Assembly (NCBI RefSeq): GCF_008638345.1
Contig: NZ_VTVA01000003.1
Span: 33,007-97,006, forward strand
Length of the DNA stretch: 64,000 nt
Direction of reading: 5' to 3'
Source: Pseudomonas saliphila
Lineage (GTDB): Bacteria > Pseudomonadota > Gammaproteobacteria > Pseudomonadales > Pseudomonadaceae
The stretch's first letter is position 1, and every line of letters begins with the position of its first letter. Positions 9,195 through 17,735 of this stretch are shown piece by piece. A program made the translations under genes and the position numbers. A model generated the notes under the pieces. It ran no database searches. It was given only the letters and a program-made list of their open reading frames with translations, and had not been told where the DNA came from.

Positions 9195-9950
9195 TCACCG
9201 CAGGAAGTCCACAATCGCGTTCTGAAAGCTCGGTTTGACCAGCACGCTGGAATGATCGCCAGGTACCACCTTGAGTTGTGCACCCGGGATCGCTCTCTGC
9301 AATTTACGCGGATGCAGGGCAAAGGGATCGCTCTCGCCGGCGAGAATCAACGTGGGTGCAGTGATGCGCTCCAGCGGGATACGCTTGGAGTGAAAAGCAA
9401 GCGCCTGAGCGGCCATGGCTTTGCGGTCTGCCCAGACCATATCCGCGAGTAACCGAAAGCCTGCCAGCGTCGGATTGCGGATGCTCCAGCGGCTGGCGAG
9501 CATAGCGTTGGCCAGAGCCTTATGGCCACTCGCCCGGTAACGGCTATCCAGATGCAAGGTGGCGCCGCCAATACCCCCCGCGACTACACGCCGAATGCGC
9601 CGTTCCTCCGTGGCGGCCAGCAGTGCGACCGTAGCGCCCATCGAGTAGCCAACCAGATCCACCTCTTCCAGACCCAGCTCATCCAGCAGGCAGCTTATGT
9701 CCCTGGCCATGCGGGATTCGCCATAGGAGGCGGAATCATGCGGTTTGCCGGAACGGCCATGGCCTCGGGCATCCAGCGCGATGACACTGCGTCCTGCCAG
9801 GTTGAGCCGGCGTACTATGCCTGGCACCACCCAATTGACGCGCATATTGGCCACGTAACCGTGTTGCAACACCACCGGTGGCAAGGCGGACTTGCGCGGC
9901 CAGGCCTGATAAAAAATCTCTACCCCATCGAACGACTTGAATCGACTCAT
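9195..9950 (-). CDS. Alpha/beta hydrolase
   Basis: 251-residue cytoplasmic-type alpha/beta hydrolase with no signal peptide. The oxyanion motif is LQHGYV, the family block LDARGHGRSGKP follows, and the nucleophile elbow is GYSMGA with Ser103. The acid is the Asp of GESDPF and the base the His of PGDHSSV near the end. The substrate is unknown; similar proteins are annotated as esterases or lactonases. It is a single gene facing the same way as the flavocytochrome 120 bp downstream. Confidence 0.88.
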   Translation of the reverse strand: MSRFKSFDGVEIFYQAWPRKSALPPVVLQHGYVANMRVNWVVPGIVRRLNLAGRSVIALDARGHGRSGKPHDSASYGESRMARDISCLLDELGLEEVDLVGYSMGATVALLAATEERRIRRVVAGGIGGATLHLDSRYRASGHKALANAMLASRWSIRNPTLAGFRLLADMVWADRKAMAAQALAFHSKRIPLERITAPTLILAGESDPFALHPRKLQRAIPGAQLKVVPGDHSSVLVKPSFQNAIVDFLR

Positions 9951-10166
9951 ACGCCCCCCAGGACATGCGTCAGTGACGATTAAGTATTAGACGGCGAGGC
10001 TAGAGTACAAAACCTAATTTTGTATTTTTTTTGATACGTATCCGAATTAAGATCACGGCGCCATCACGGCTATCGCGGCCTTTTGATTAGAACCTGCTGG
10101 AGGGGGGCAAAGTTATTGGCCGGTCCGACAACGTTAAGCGGCTTCTCCTGAAAAGAGAAACCAAAA

Positions 10167-10189
10167 AGAAGGCACCTGCCAGGCCTTCT
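10167..10189 (-). terminator. Terminator of the outer-membrane barrel gene
   Basis: AGAAGGC and GCCTTCT form a 7-bp stem around a 9-nt loop. On the minus strand the stem runs directly into a run of five T (the A-run at 10163-10167). It sits about 22 bp past the stop of the barrel gene. Confidence 0.8.
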
Positions 10190-10211
10190 CTATTGGGCTT
10201 GATCGAGCATC

Positions 10212-10742
10212 TTAGAACTTGAACAGTACCCCGATGGAATAAAGGTCAACATCACTGTCAATATCGTACCACTCCCACTCACCGACAATACCGAACTGGT
10301 TGGTGAGCATGTATTGAGCACCAAGCCCATACATGAGGTCGGTGCCATCGTCGCTAATACCGGAAGCAGCACCGCTCCCGTCAACATCCCACATAATCGC
10401 GCCGAACTTGCCGAACACGCCGAACTGCTCGTTGAGAGGCCAGGTGCCTTTTGCCGCGAGAGTCCATCCGTCCACTTCGGCGCTGGCTGCCGAGCCGCCT
10501 ACCGATCCACTGATCTCACCGAAATCCACCCAAGCTGCCTCGAAGGCGACGTTCGGATTCATCTCCCAACCGCCAAAGATCTTCCAGCCGGTGTCCGTAT
10601 CGTCGCAATTGGTGACACCATCGCACGCATCAATCGTAGCGTGTCCGATGCCTGCTCCGCCATAGAAGCCATTATCTGCGAGGGCGTCGGCCGTCATACC
10701 CAACGTCAACAAGATTGCGCCAACAAGTCTCGTTTTATTCAT
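10212..10742 (-). CDS. OmpA-like eight-stranded outer-membrane barrel protein
   Basis: 176-residue secreted protein with a signal peptide ending near residue 22 (TADALA). The mature part opens with NGFYGGAGIGHATID, a first barrel strand. Alternating strands follow (WKIFGGWEMNPNVAFEAAWV, FGVFGKFGAIMW, LMYGLGAQYMLTNQFGIVGE) and the protein ends SIGVLFKF with the terminal Phe recognised by the Bam machinery. It matches the OmpA N-terminal / OmpW-size barrel class and lacks the OmpA peptidoglycan domain. An acidic CDGVTNCDDTD loop with two Cys near residues 39-46 may be disulfide linked. Function is unknown; it ends at a clear terminator. Confidence 0.85.
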   Translation of the reverse strand: MNKTRLVGAILLTLGMTADALADNGFYGGAGIGHATIDACDGVTNCDDTDTGWKIFGGWEMNPNVAFEAAWVDFGEISGSVGGSAASAEVDGWTLAAKGTWPLNEQFGVFGKFGAIMWDVDGSGAASGISDDGTDLMYGLGAQYMLTNQFGIVGEWEWYDIDSDVDLYSIGVLFKF

Positions 10743-10895
10743 GATCTGCTCCTGATATTGACCCTGAAAAAATCATCCTGCTAAGTATAGATGTCAACGC
10801 CGCTTATATCCTGTGTGCCCGCCTACACCTGCCTTTACGCACGCGGCTCGAGGCAGCCGATTGCCAGGCGGGTCGCGCCACAACGAGACGGCAAC

Positions 10896-11282
10896 CTAGT
10901 GTCTGTTGCGCTCGTCGATGCTTAAAGGCCCTGGGCCCACCGCAGCCAGCAGCAACAGCCCGCCAATCATCGAGATCTCCTTCCAGAAGGTGTTCCACTC
11001 GCCCTCGACCCAGAACGGGTGGAAGATGAACGCCGTACCCAGCGTGAACAGAATGAGCAAACAGGCCGCGATACGCGTCTGGAATCCGATGATCACTGCC
11101 AGTCCGGCAAACAGCTTGATGGCAAAACCGATCCACACGGCAAAGGCAGGCAGGCCCTTCGAGGCGGCGTATTCGATGGGCAGGTCACCTGTAAGCAAGG
11201 CAAACCCACCCAGGAAATAGACCAGCACCAGCAACACACGGCCTACGGCCATGACATAACGGTTGTGTAAGCTCTCTAGCAT
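10896..11282 (-). CDS. DoxX family membrane protein
   Basis: About 128 residues starting MLESLHNRY at ATG 11282, with four hydrophobic helices. A longer frame reaches 11420, but its first 46 residues are not membrane-like and are probably leader. Motifs of the DoxX/SURF4-like family are seen: GRVLLVLVYFLGG, then KLFAGLAVIIGFQTR, ILFTLGTAFIFHPFW and WKEISMIGGLLLLA. Such proteins are linked to membrane redox chemistry, but no exact reaction can be assigned. Ribosome-site support is weak (GGGTGA). It lies between the barrel gene and the heme d1 locus and probably belongs to neither. Confidence 0.82.
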   Translation of the reverse strand: MLESLHNRYVMAVGRVLLVLVYFLGGFALLTGDLPIEYAASKGLPAFAVWIGFAIKLFAGLAVIIGFQTRIAACLLILFTLGTAFIFHPFWVEGEWNTFWKEISMIGGLLLLAAVGPGPLSIDERNRH

Positions 11283-11462
11283 TGGGGTCACCCGTCGCGG
11301 TTGGTTAGTGAGCATTGATACCAGCCTAGTGGTGATAACCGGCAGGTCAATGTGATCCCACGTGCCCGAAAACCATTCCGAGCCTGCCCGCCTTTGGGGG
11401 TGAAGTGCGGCCTGCGCCACGCTGGCTGGCCATCAGGCAGCCAGCGTAGGCATTTTCGCCCT

Positions 11463-12959
11463 TCAGTGACTGGTCCCCTCCTCGTAATTGATCTTGTTCC
11501 AGACGTTATATTTGCCCGAGGGCTTGTTCATCGGAATCCGCTTCTCTTCCTCGAGGGTCTCTGCGTCATAGACGATGACGGCACCGTCCTTCTCCCAGAT
11601 GCTCAGCAGCAATTTCTTGCCGTAGCGGTCAAATTCGACATGCGCGGCGACCTTGCCCGGTGCAGGCTGCAAGGTTTTCACAATCTCCAGGGTTTGCTTA
11701 TCGATGACGTGAACCTTGTCCTGGTTAGGACCGAAGAAGACATCCACCCAGGCATAGCGAGAGTTTTCGTGGCTGCGCATGAAAAAGCCCGGCCCCTCAG
11801 TTTTGAGAGTTTTGATGACCTCCCAGGTTTGCATGTCGATGATCGAAACGGCGCCGGTGCCAAGGTGCGGCGTAGCCATTACCCGCCTGCCCTGCGATTC
11901 CCAGGTGACGCCCGACCCCAGGTGCGGCATGCCGGGTAGCGGAAGTTCGGCAATGGTGGCACCGGTATCAAGATTAATCACGTAGCCGCGCTTGCCGTCG
12001 CGCGCAGCGCCGATGAGGTGCTGATAGTCTGGATCGAAGAAGAAGTCATCCAGCCAGGTGTCGGTCTGCATTTGACGAACCTTAGCCTCGCCATCCTGCA
12101 CGGTGATTTCCCAGGCTTCGGGGATATCCTTGAGCGCGGCGATGAAGCTGTTCCTGGGTGGCGCGGTGTAGACGGCGCTGACCCGGGAGCTGTCTCCGGC
12201 GTCATTTCCCACCGGGATGACGTCCACCAGCTCGAGGTTGGCGGCGTCGAACAGCACCAGCGTGTGGGGCAGATAGTTGGCGGCCATCACGTACTTGCCA
12301 TCAGCCGATACGGCGATATTGCGCATGTTGATACCCGCGCGCACTTCGGCAGTCACGGTGAGGTTGAACAGATCGTATCGGGTGATCCAGCCGTCGCGGG
12401 AGCCGAAGTAGACATAACGGCCGTCAGGACTGTATTTCGGGCCGCCATGCAGAGCGTAACGACTCGCGAAGCGATGGATCGGCTCCATTTTGTCGCCATC
12501 AAGAACGGTAACGTGGTGATCGCCGGTCTCTACCACCAGAAACAGGTTCATCATGTCGGCCTTGTACGCCGGCTCGTCAGGTAACGTGCCCGAAGGATGA
12601 GGCAGTAAATGGCTGGCGAGAATTTCCGCCTGGCCCCAGTCAGGCGTTTTGGCAGGCGCGCGGTAAATGTAGTCTGCCAGCGCCGTGATGGCGTCCGCGT
12701 CGAGAACATCGGCAAAGGCCGGCATCTGGGTGGCGGGCTGGCCGTTGCGGATAACCGCCTCGGCAGCAGGCTGTTTGAGGCGGGAAAGGTTTTGCGGCAG
12801 CAATGCCGGGCCCATGCCGCCCAGCCGGTCAGCGCCGTGACAACTGGCACAATGTTGCTGGTACAGCGCCTCGGTTTCCTCGGTCGGGTTGGCCTGCAGC
12901 GAGGTGGAAATCAGTAGACTGGTGCCAAGAATGAGCAACGCGTTTCTTCGGATCATCAT
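11463..12959 (-). CDS. nirN: NirN, cytochrome c / cytochrome d1-type dihydro-heme d1 dehydrogenase
   Basis: Periplasmic enzyme of 498 residues that performs the last step of heme d1 synthesis, introducing the acrylate double bond. The signal peptide ends near residue 23. A cytochrome c domain follows with heme motif CASCH near residue 37 and Met ligand region ATQMPAFADVL. An eight-bladed d1-binding propeller makes up the rest (KYSPDGRYVYFGSRDGWITR, VSADGKYVMAANYLP). Length and layout match P. aeruginosa NirN rather than NirS. Its ATG overlaps the nirE stop by 4 bp, so it is the last gene of nirDLGHJEN. NirS and NirN are homologous; neighbours and order favour NirN. Confidence 0.9.
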   Translation of the reverse strand: MMIRRNALLILGTSLLISTSLQANPTEETEALYQQHCASCHGADRLGGMGPALLPQNLSRLKQPAAEAVIRNGQPATQMPAFADVLDADAITALADYIYRAPAKTPDWGQAEILASHLLPHPSGTLPDEPAYKADMMNLFLVVETGDHHVTVLDGDKMEPIHRFASRYALHGGPKYSPDGRYVYFGSRDGWITRYDLFNLTVTAEVRAGINMRNIAVSADGKYVMAANYLPHTLVLFDAANLELVDVIPVGNDAGDSSRVSAVYTAPPRNSFIAALKDIPEAWEITVQDGEAKVRQMQTDTWLDDFFFDPDYQHLIGAARDGKRGYVINLDTGATIAELPLPGMPHLGSGVTWESQGRRVMATPHLGTGAVSIIDMQTWEVIKTLKTEGPGFFMRSHENSRYAWVDVFFGPNQDKVHVIDKQTLEIVKTLQPAPGKVAAHVEFDRYGKKLLLSIWEKDGAVIVYDAETLEEEKRIPMNKPSGKYNVWNKINYEEGTSH

Positions 12960-13819
12960 GCAGACCGGCCTCCGGCACTGGCTGCGACGGCGTCACACCG
13001 ACCGCGCTGCCAACCGGATACGGCGGGTTGTGCGAGCTTGTCTGCCAGGCGAACAACTTCGCCCACGATGATCAGTGTCGGGGGCTGGAAATTTTCGCGG
13101 ATGATGGTGGCCTCAAGGTCCAGCAGGGTGGTGACCGCCATGTGCTGTTGCGGCGTAGTGCCCCGCTCCACCAGCGCTACCGGACAGTCACCCGACAGCC
13201 CATGGGCCATGAGTTCGCGGACGATGGTCGGTGCATTGTGCAGTCCCATGTAAAACACCCTGGTCTGCCCCGGCGCGGCCAGTACCGCCCAGTTCAGCTC
13301 CAGGGTCTCGTCTGACTTACGGTGCCCGGTGACGAAGGTGACGCTCTGGGAATAGTCCCGGTGGGTCAGTGGTATGCCGCAGTAGGAGGCGCAACCGGCG
13401 GCGGAGGTGATACCCGGCACCACCTGGAACTCGATATTATTATCGACCAGGAATTCCGCTTCCTCGCCACCACGACCGAAGATATAGGGGTCACCGCCCT
13501 TCAGTCGGACTATCCGGCGCCGTTTCAAGGCCAGTTGCACCAGCAGTGCATTGGTGTCCTCCTGGGAGACGAAATGGCAGCCGCTGGCCTTGCCGACATG
13601 GATACGTTCGGCTGCCGGGTTCACCAGCTCCATGATCTGAGGCGACACCAGACGGTCATACAGGATGACATCGGCCTGCTGAATCAGCATCAGTGCCCTC
13701 AGGGTCAGCAGGCCGGGGTCTCCCGGACCTGCGCCAACGATGGCTACTTCACCGGCTCGTAAGGGTTGTTCCGCCATCTGAAACTCCACCAGGCACTTCT
13801 TCCCTTGACTGATAATCAT
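12956..13819 (-). CDS. nirE: NirE, S-adenosylmethionine uroporphyrinogen III methyltransferase
   Basis: Cytoplasmic enzyme that methylates uroporphyrinogen III at C2 and C7 to precorrin-2, entering heme d1 synthesis. The 287-residue protein has the SUMT signatures VGAGPGDPGLLTLRA, RLKGGDPYIFGRGGEEAEF and GITSAAGCASYCGIPLTHR. It lacks the CysG dehydrogenase/chelatase part, as expected for NirE. ATG 13819 has AAGGA 8 nt upstream and lies 11 bp after nirJ; the end overlaps nirN by 4 bp. The N-terminal MIISQGKKCLVEFQ could be an extension; ATG at residue 15 (MAEQPLR) is an alternative start. Confidence 0.94.
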   Translation of the reverse strand: MIISQGKKCLVEFQMAEQPLRAGEVAIVGAGPGDPGLLTLRALMLIQQADVILYDRLVSPQIMELVNPAAERIHVGKASGCHFVSQEDTNALLVQLALKRRRIVRLKGGDPYIFGRGGEEAEFLVDNNIEFQVVPGITSAAGCASYCGIPLTHRDYSQSVTFVTGHRKSDETLELNWAVLAAPGQTRVFYMGLHNAPTIVRELMAHGLSGDCPVALVERGTTPQQHMAVTTLLDLEATIIRENFQPPTLIIVGEVVRLADKLAQPAVSGWQRGRCDAVAASAGGRSA

Positions 13820-13830
13820 GAGGCTTGTCC

Positions 13831-15027
13831 TTACAGGTTATTAACCGGAATCTCGACGACCGGAGTGGCGATGCGCCGGGGCGCATCGACCACGCCGATT
13901 TCTTCATTGGTGAGATAGCAGCCTGGGTCTTCTTCCCAGAAATCGTTGGAGATGTTGTAAGCCCTTACCCGTGTATTGCCATTGCAGATGTCCAGATATT
14001 TACACTCCGCGCAGCGTCCCTTGACCGGTCGTGGATGCTGGCGCAGACCTACCATCAACGGGTCGGTGGTCTCGGACCAGATCCTGGAAAACGGCGTTTG
14101 CCGCACGTTACCCAGATCATGGTTCCACCAGAAGGTGTCTGGATGTACCACGCCCAGGTTGTCGATATTGGATATATTGACGCCAGAGGAGTTGCCGCCC
14201 CAATTGGTCAGCCGCTGCTCCAGAGCCTCGACCTGATCGGGGTAGTGCTGCTTCGCCCACTCGATCAGGAAGGGACCATCGGCGTCGTTGTTGCCGGTGA
14301 CGTATTCGCGTTCGATTCCCCGTTGCAGTTCCTGATGGCAGTGATTGAACATCATGTTCATCGCTTCCCGGGTCATGTCATACCAGGCATCGCGTTTGCG
14401 ATTCCGGCCGCCACGGCCGGAGTAGTTCAGGTGCGACAGGTAGAACTTGTCGATACTGTGCTCATCAAGCATTTCCAGCATGGCAGGCAGTTCGGAAAAA
14501 TTGTCCTGGGTCAGGGTGAAGCGCAGGCCCACCTTGATACCCGCTTGCTTGCACAGGGCAACGGCGTGCATGGATTCCCGGAAGGCGCCTTTTTTCTGGC
14601 GAAATTCATCGTGGGTGCTTTCCAGACCATCGATGCTGATACCGACATAGTCATAACCCGCCGCGGCAATCTGCTCGATATTGGCTTCGTTGATCAGCGT
14701 GCCGTTGGTGGACAGCCCCACGTAAAAGCCCATTTCCTTGGCGCGGCGGGAGATATCGAATATGTCCGGACGCATCAACGGCTCACCACCGGAGAGGATC
14801 AGAACGGGCACGCCGTACGCCTTGAGATCGTCCATGACGGTATAGACTTCCTGCGTGCTCAGTTCGCCTTTGAAGTCGATGTCAGCGGAGATCGAATAGC
14901 AGTGTTTGCAGGTCAGGTTGCAGCGGCGAATCAGGTTCCAGATCACCACCGGGCCGCTTGGTTTTGGCAGTTTACGCACTGGTGCTGGGTTCATCAGGCT
15001 TTTGATGTAGCGAGTCATGCGGAACAT
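13831..15027 (-). CDS. nirJ: NirJ, radical SAM protein of heme d1 synthesis
   Basis: Radical SAM enzyme of 398 residues that replaces propionate side chains of 12,18-didecarboxysiroheme by oxo groups. The radical SAM cluster motif CNLTCKHC is at Cys36, Cys40 and Cys43. Next come LILSGGEPLMRPD and LSTNGTLI, typical of the barrel. A C-terminal cluster-binding region has CAECKYLDIC and a final Cys in EEDPGCYLT, as in SPASM-like proteins. It lies after nirH with a 91-bp gap containing no clear element, and 11 bp before nirE. Start ATG 15027 follows AGAGAG. Recognition is secure from both sequence and locus. Confidence 0.94.
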   Translation of the reverse strand: MFRMTRYIKSLMNPAPVRKLPKPSGPVVIWNLIRRCNLTCKHCYSISADIDFKGELSTQEVYTVMDDLKAYGVPVLILSGGEPLMRPDIFDISRRAKEMGFYVGLSTNGTLINEANIEQIAAAGYDYVGISIDGLESTHDEFRQKKGAFRESMHAVALCKQAGIKVGLRFTLTQDNFSELPAMLEMLDEHSIDKFYLSHLNYSGRGGRNRKRDAWYDMTREAMNMMFNHCHQELQRGIEREYVTGNNDADGPFLIEWAKQHYPDQVEALEQRLTNWGGNSSGVNISNIDNLGVVHPDTFWWNHDLGNVRQTPFSRIWSETTDPLMVGLRQHPRPVKGRCAECKYLDICNGNTRVRAYNISNDFWEEDPGCYLTNEEIGVVDAPRRIATPVVEIPVNNL

Positions 15028-15118
15028 AAATTTTCTCTCTCATCGGGAGTGGCTGTTTCACCGCTCCGGAAGCGATGTATATGCGTACTCGTGATGCCAT
15101 GCATCAGGAGGTATGCGT

Positions 15119-15628
15119 CTATCTTTTGAGTCGCAGTCCGGTTTTCTTGAGGATCGCGGAACTGTACAAAATCGTGCTGCCGGCACAGGTGTCACCCAAC
15201 AGCTCACGTATGTGTTCGGCTTTTTCTTCGACCTCCCCCCGGCTGGTGCCATGCACCATCGCAAACAGGTTGTAGTTCCAGTAAGGCAGGTGTCTCGGGC
15301 GTCGATAACAGTGGCTGACAAAAGGCAGATCACCGACTGACTGGCCCATCTCGCTGATGGCCTCATCCGTCACGTCCCAGACGGTCATGCCATTGAAGCT
15401 GTAACCCAGACGGTAATGATCCGGTACCGCGGCAACCCGGCGAATAACGCCTTCATCCTGCATGCGTTGGAAGCGGGCCAGGACTTCCTCGGCGGGCATG
15501 TTCAACTGTCTGCCCAGCTCGGCCCAGGGGTCCGGAACCAGCGGCAGGCCGGCCTGAGTGGCCAGGATAAGGGCGCGGTCTCCGTCTCGGAGCGTGCTGA
15601 TCTCAGACGGCGAAGTGGAGATTGACAT
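15119..15628 (-). CDS. nirH: NirH, siroheme decarboxylase subunit (Lrp/AsnC fold)
   Basis: One subunit of the decarboxylase that turns siroheme into 12,18-didecarboxysiroheme. A winged-helix domain comes first (DRALILATQAGLPLVPDPW, EEVLARFQRMQDEGVIRRVA), then an Lrp-like ligand domain with SFNGMTVWDV and YWNYNLFAMVHG. In this family the first domain no longer serves transcription. ATG 15628 is chosen because AGGAGG lies about 8 nt upstream; a longer frame to 15682 only covers the end of nirG. It overlaps nirG by 26 bp. The split from its paralogs nirD, L and G rests on gene order and on the HCYRRPRHLPYWNYNLF pattern shared with NirL. Confidence 0.88.
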   Translation of the reverse strand: MSISTSPSEISTLRDGDRALILATQAGLPLVPDPWAELGRQLNMPAEEVLARFQRMQDEGVIRRVAAVPDHYRLGYSFNGMTVWDVTDEAISEMGQSVGDLPFVSHCYRRPRHLPYWNYNLFAMVHGTSRGEVEEKAEHIRELLGDTCAGSTILYSSAILKKTGLRLKR

Positions 15629-16085
15629 GGAATTCTTCCTCCTTCGGCATGTTGTAAACCGGGTAGCCGGTGATCGCTTCAATCTGAGCGATGGTCGCCA
15701 AAATGCCTCCCGGCGTTTCCGTGGCGAGGACGAACCACATGTTCAGTTCATGTTCGCGGCGGTAGTTATGTGCCACTTCGTCGAAGGCGTTAACCTGCTC
15801 GGTGACGCGGTCAAAGTCCTGCTCCGGAATGCGCATGGCGGCCAGGGTCAGCCCGCCGCCCATTTCACCGGCGTGAAACATGGGGCCAAAACGCGTGAGA
15901 ATGCGCCGTTCCAACAGGTCCTGAAGGGTTGCCAGAAGCGTCTGCTCGGTGATGCCGAGTTCATCAGCGACCGCGGCATAGGGCGATTGCACCAGCGGCA
16001 GGCCAGTTTGCAATCGGTTGATGACCGCCCGCTCTACCTCAGTGAAATCCGGGACGACCTGAGTGCGCTCAGCTGTGGCTGACAT
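15603..16085 (-). CDS. nirG: NirG, siroheme decarboxylase subunit (Lrp/AsnC fold)
   Basis: Partner of NirH in siroheme decarboxylation. It has the same two-domain Lrp-like shape: ERAVINRLQTGLPLVQSPY as first helices, LATLQDLLERRILTRFGPMF as helix-turn-helix, then NYRREHELNMWFVLAT in the ligand domain. The last motif matches NirD (NYAREHTYNLWFVMTA), so NirG and NirD form one subtype and NirH and NirL the other. ATG 16085 has GGAGG 6 nt upstream; it overlaps nirL by 17 bp and nirH by 26 bp, showing tight coupling. The longer frame to 16154 lies inside nirL. Confidence 0.88.
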   Translation of the reverse strand: MSATAERTQVVPDFTEVERAVINRLQTGLPLVQSPYAAVADELGITEQTLLATLQDLLERRILTRFGPMFHAGEMGGGLTLAAMRIPEQDFDRVTEQVNAFDEVAHNYRREHELNMWFVLATETPGGILATIAQIEAITGYPVYNMPKEEEFHVNLHFAV

Positions 16086-16611
16086 AACGACCTCCCCTTT
16101 GCCGGTAGGCTTTGGTGCTGAATAGCACGGCGTGGGGTATGTGTTGCAGGCCATTATCGGTAATCAATGATTGCAGCTGGCTCAGAACCCGCTGCCGGTC
16201 GGTGCCGTGAATCATGCAAAACAGATTGTAGGGCCAGTCGAGCCCTCTGCGCGGGCGCTGATAACACAGGGTGACGCAGGCTGTGCCGGCCATGGTCTGA
16301 CCAACATCCTGTACCTGATCGTCCGGCACATCCCAGACCACCATGGCATTGGCGGCGTAGCCAAGTGTTCTGTGCCGCACCACAAGCCCGAAGCGTTTGA
16401 TGAGCCCCTGGGTCTGCCACTGGCGGATCGCGATCATGACCTGCTGTTCCGACAGACCACTCATCTCAGCCAGTTTTGCATAGGGTCGTGGTGTCAGCGG
16501 CAGGCCCAGCTCAAGCTGCCGGCGAAGCCGCAGCAAGCCTTCGGTATTGTCCGGCCCAGCGGCGATATCAGGAATCGCGGCCTGGTATTCGGGGACGTCA
16601 CTAAGGTTCAC
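16069..16611 (-). CDS. nirL: NirL, siroheme decarboxylase subunit (Lrp/AsnC fold), GTG start
   Basis: Second subunit type of the siroheme decarboxylase, paired with NirD. GTG 16611 is the best start: GGGAGG lies 7 nt upstream and the GTG overlaps the nirD stop as GTGA. An upstream TTG at 16626 lies before that ribosome site and is less likely. The protein shows RLRRQLELGLPLTPRPY, AIRQWQTQGLIKRFGLVVRH, ANAMVVWDV, then CYQRPRRGLDWPYNLFCMIH, the NirH-like subtype signature. About 180 residues, typical for the family. Confidence 0.88.
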   Translation of the reverse strand: MNLSDVPEYQAAIPDIAAGPDNTEGLLRLRRQLELGLPLTPRPYAKLAEMSGLSEQQVMIAIRQWQTQGLIKRFGLVVRHRTLGYAANAMVVWDVPDDQVQDVGQTMAGTACVTLCYQRPRRGLDWPYNLFCMIHGTDRQRVLSQLQSLITDNGLQHIPHAVLFSTKAYRQRGGRYVSHS

Positions 16612-17072
16612 GGCAGTGCCTCCCAATCAATTTCAAAGCTCAGATCAATGTGATAGGCCTGCACCATCGGTAACCGAAGAATGGGGAGCCTGAGCTGGTG
16701 TTCCAGTTCATCGAGCCGCTCGTCCAGGGTCTCTTCATCGGGCGCAGTCATGACAAACCAGAGATTGTAGGTGTGCTCACGGGCGTAATTATGGTTCACC
16801 CCCGGAGCGCGGTTTATCCTGGCGGCGACCAGATCGAGCTGTTCATGCGGCGCCGCCACGGCAGCCAGCAGGCTCGCACCGGCCTGACTGTGTTCGAACA
16901 CCGGCCCTACCCGGCTGAGGACCTGATTGTCCTGGAGCGACTGAAGGCGTTGGATGAGCTCGTCTTCGGCAATGCCCAGTTGTCGGGACATTGCCTCGTA
17001 CGGCCTTTCACAAACGGGCAGATCCCGCTGGAAAAAGTTGATCAGTTGCTGGTCAGTCGCATCCAGTCTCAT
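16608..17072 (-). CDS. nirD: NirD, siroheme decarboxylase subunit, first gene of nirDLGHJEN
   Basis: First gene of the minus-strand heme d1 operon. The 154-residue protein starts MRLDATDQQLINFFQRDLP at ATG 17072 with GAGGAG 8 nt upstream. A frame extending to 17135 adds 21 residues over the likely leader and is rejected. It has the Lrp-like helices ELIQRLQSLQDNQVLSRVGP and the ligand-domain motif NYAREHTYNLWFVMTA shared with NirG. NirD pairs with NirL. The promoter region upstream holds an ANR/DNR box at 17255-17268 and a possible -10 TATACG at 17222-17227, consistent with anaerobic, nitric-oxide-responsive expression. Confidence 0.9.
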   Translation of the reverse strand: MRLDATDQQLINFFQRDLPVCERPYEAMSRQLGIAEDELIQRLQSLQDNQVLSRVGPVFEHSQAGASLLAAVAAPHEQLDLVAARINRAPGVNHNYAREHTYNLWFVMTAPDEETLDERLDELEHQLRLPILRLPMVQAYHIDLSFEIDWEALP

Positions 17073-17221
17073 TAGTGTTCTCCTCAGAGCCGTACTGAGT
17101 ATTGTAGACGGTGAACTTGCTGGACCCATTGGCAACGGTCATTGATTACCTCGTGCCATGCAGCACCGGTGGGGGTGATCTGCGCTCAGTCGGTCACCGG
17201 CTGCCATGGCGTTCAAGAGTG

Positions 17222-17227
17222 CGTATA
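17222..17227 (-). promoter_or_regulatory. Possible -10 element of the nirD operon
   Basis: On the minus strand this reads TATACG, four of six bases matching TATAAT. It sits about 37 nt from the centre of the ANR/DNR box, near the spacing expected for a class II FNR-type promoter. It is a weak motif on its own. Confidence 0.4.
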
Positions 17228-17254
17228 GGTTTGCCTCCTTTGGCTCTCTTAACA

Positions 17255-17268
17255 TTGATTGACGTCAA
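17255..17268. promoter_or_regulatory. ANR/DNR (FNR-family) binding site shared by divergent nir operons
   Basis: The sequence is TTGAT-tgac-GTCAA, a 9 of 10 match to the FNR/ANR/DNR consensus TTGAT-N4-ATCAA. It lies between nirD (start 17072, minus) and nirC (start 17379, plus). It is the only such box seen in the window. DNR is the usual activator of nir genes in Pseudomonas, responding to nitric oxide under low oxygen; that identity is inferred. Confidence 0.8.
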
Positions 17269-17378
17269 GTGAATGGTGTTTAGGTGGCTTTGCCACGGGC
17301 TTTTGACCAGTATCAAGGAGGCACTCAGGTGGCGTTGCGACGATAATGCTGACAGATCGAATGACCGGGAGCGGACAC

Positions 17379-17717
17379 ATGGCTAGGCGCATTGGGACAA
17401 CACGGGCTTTGTGCTTCGCGGTGCTCGTTTTTTTACCGCCAGCAGTCTTCGCTGCTGAGAAGCAGCCTCGGCCTGATCGGGATCTGAGCAACTTCGTCTT
17501 GCAGGATTGTGGCTCCTGTCATGGCATGACGCTCAAAGGCGGGCTCGGCCCTCCTCTGCGACCTGCGGACCTGGAGCGGTTACCCACCGAGACCGTTGCG
17601 GCAATTATTCGTGAAGGTGTGCCGGGTACGGCGATGCCGCCCTGGAAGGCGCTGCTGACACCTGCAGAAATTGACTGGGTTAGCCAACAACTGAAGTCCG
17701 GCACCCTTTTGGATTGA
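17379..17717 (+). CDS. nirC: NirC-like periplasmic c-type cytochrome
   Basis: Small monoheme cytochrome c of about 112 residues with a signal peptide ending near AVFAAE. The heme motif CGSCH follows a LSNFVLQDC lead, and the distal Met is in GTAMPPWKALLTPAE. NirC is a proposed electron carrier for cytochrome cd1 or for NirN. ATG 17379 has GGGAGC 7 nt upstream; longer frames from 17346 or 17361 add residues before the signal peptide. It is the first plus-strand gene after the ANR/DNR box and is 18 bp from nirF. Sequence similarity to NirN's cytochrome domain fits the locus. Assignment to NirC rests partly on position. Confidence 0.82.
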   Translation: MARRIGTTRALCFAVLVFLPPAVFAAEKQPRPDRDLSNFVLQDCGSCHGMTLKGGLGPPLRPADLERLPTETVAAIIREGVPGTAMPPWKALLTPAEIDWVSQQLKSGTLLD

Positions 17718-17735
17718 CCAGAGGATTCTCAACTT

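Noticed and set aside
11463-12959. NirS (cytochrome cd1) as identity of the cytochrome-d1 propeller gene
   Set aside because: Gene order after nirE, length and N-terminal cytochrome type fit NirN better.
13825-15129. 434-codon plus-strand frame
   Set aside because: Antisense to nirJ, which has the radical SAM motif and family length.
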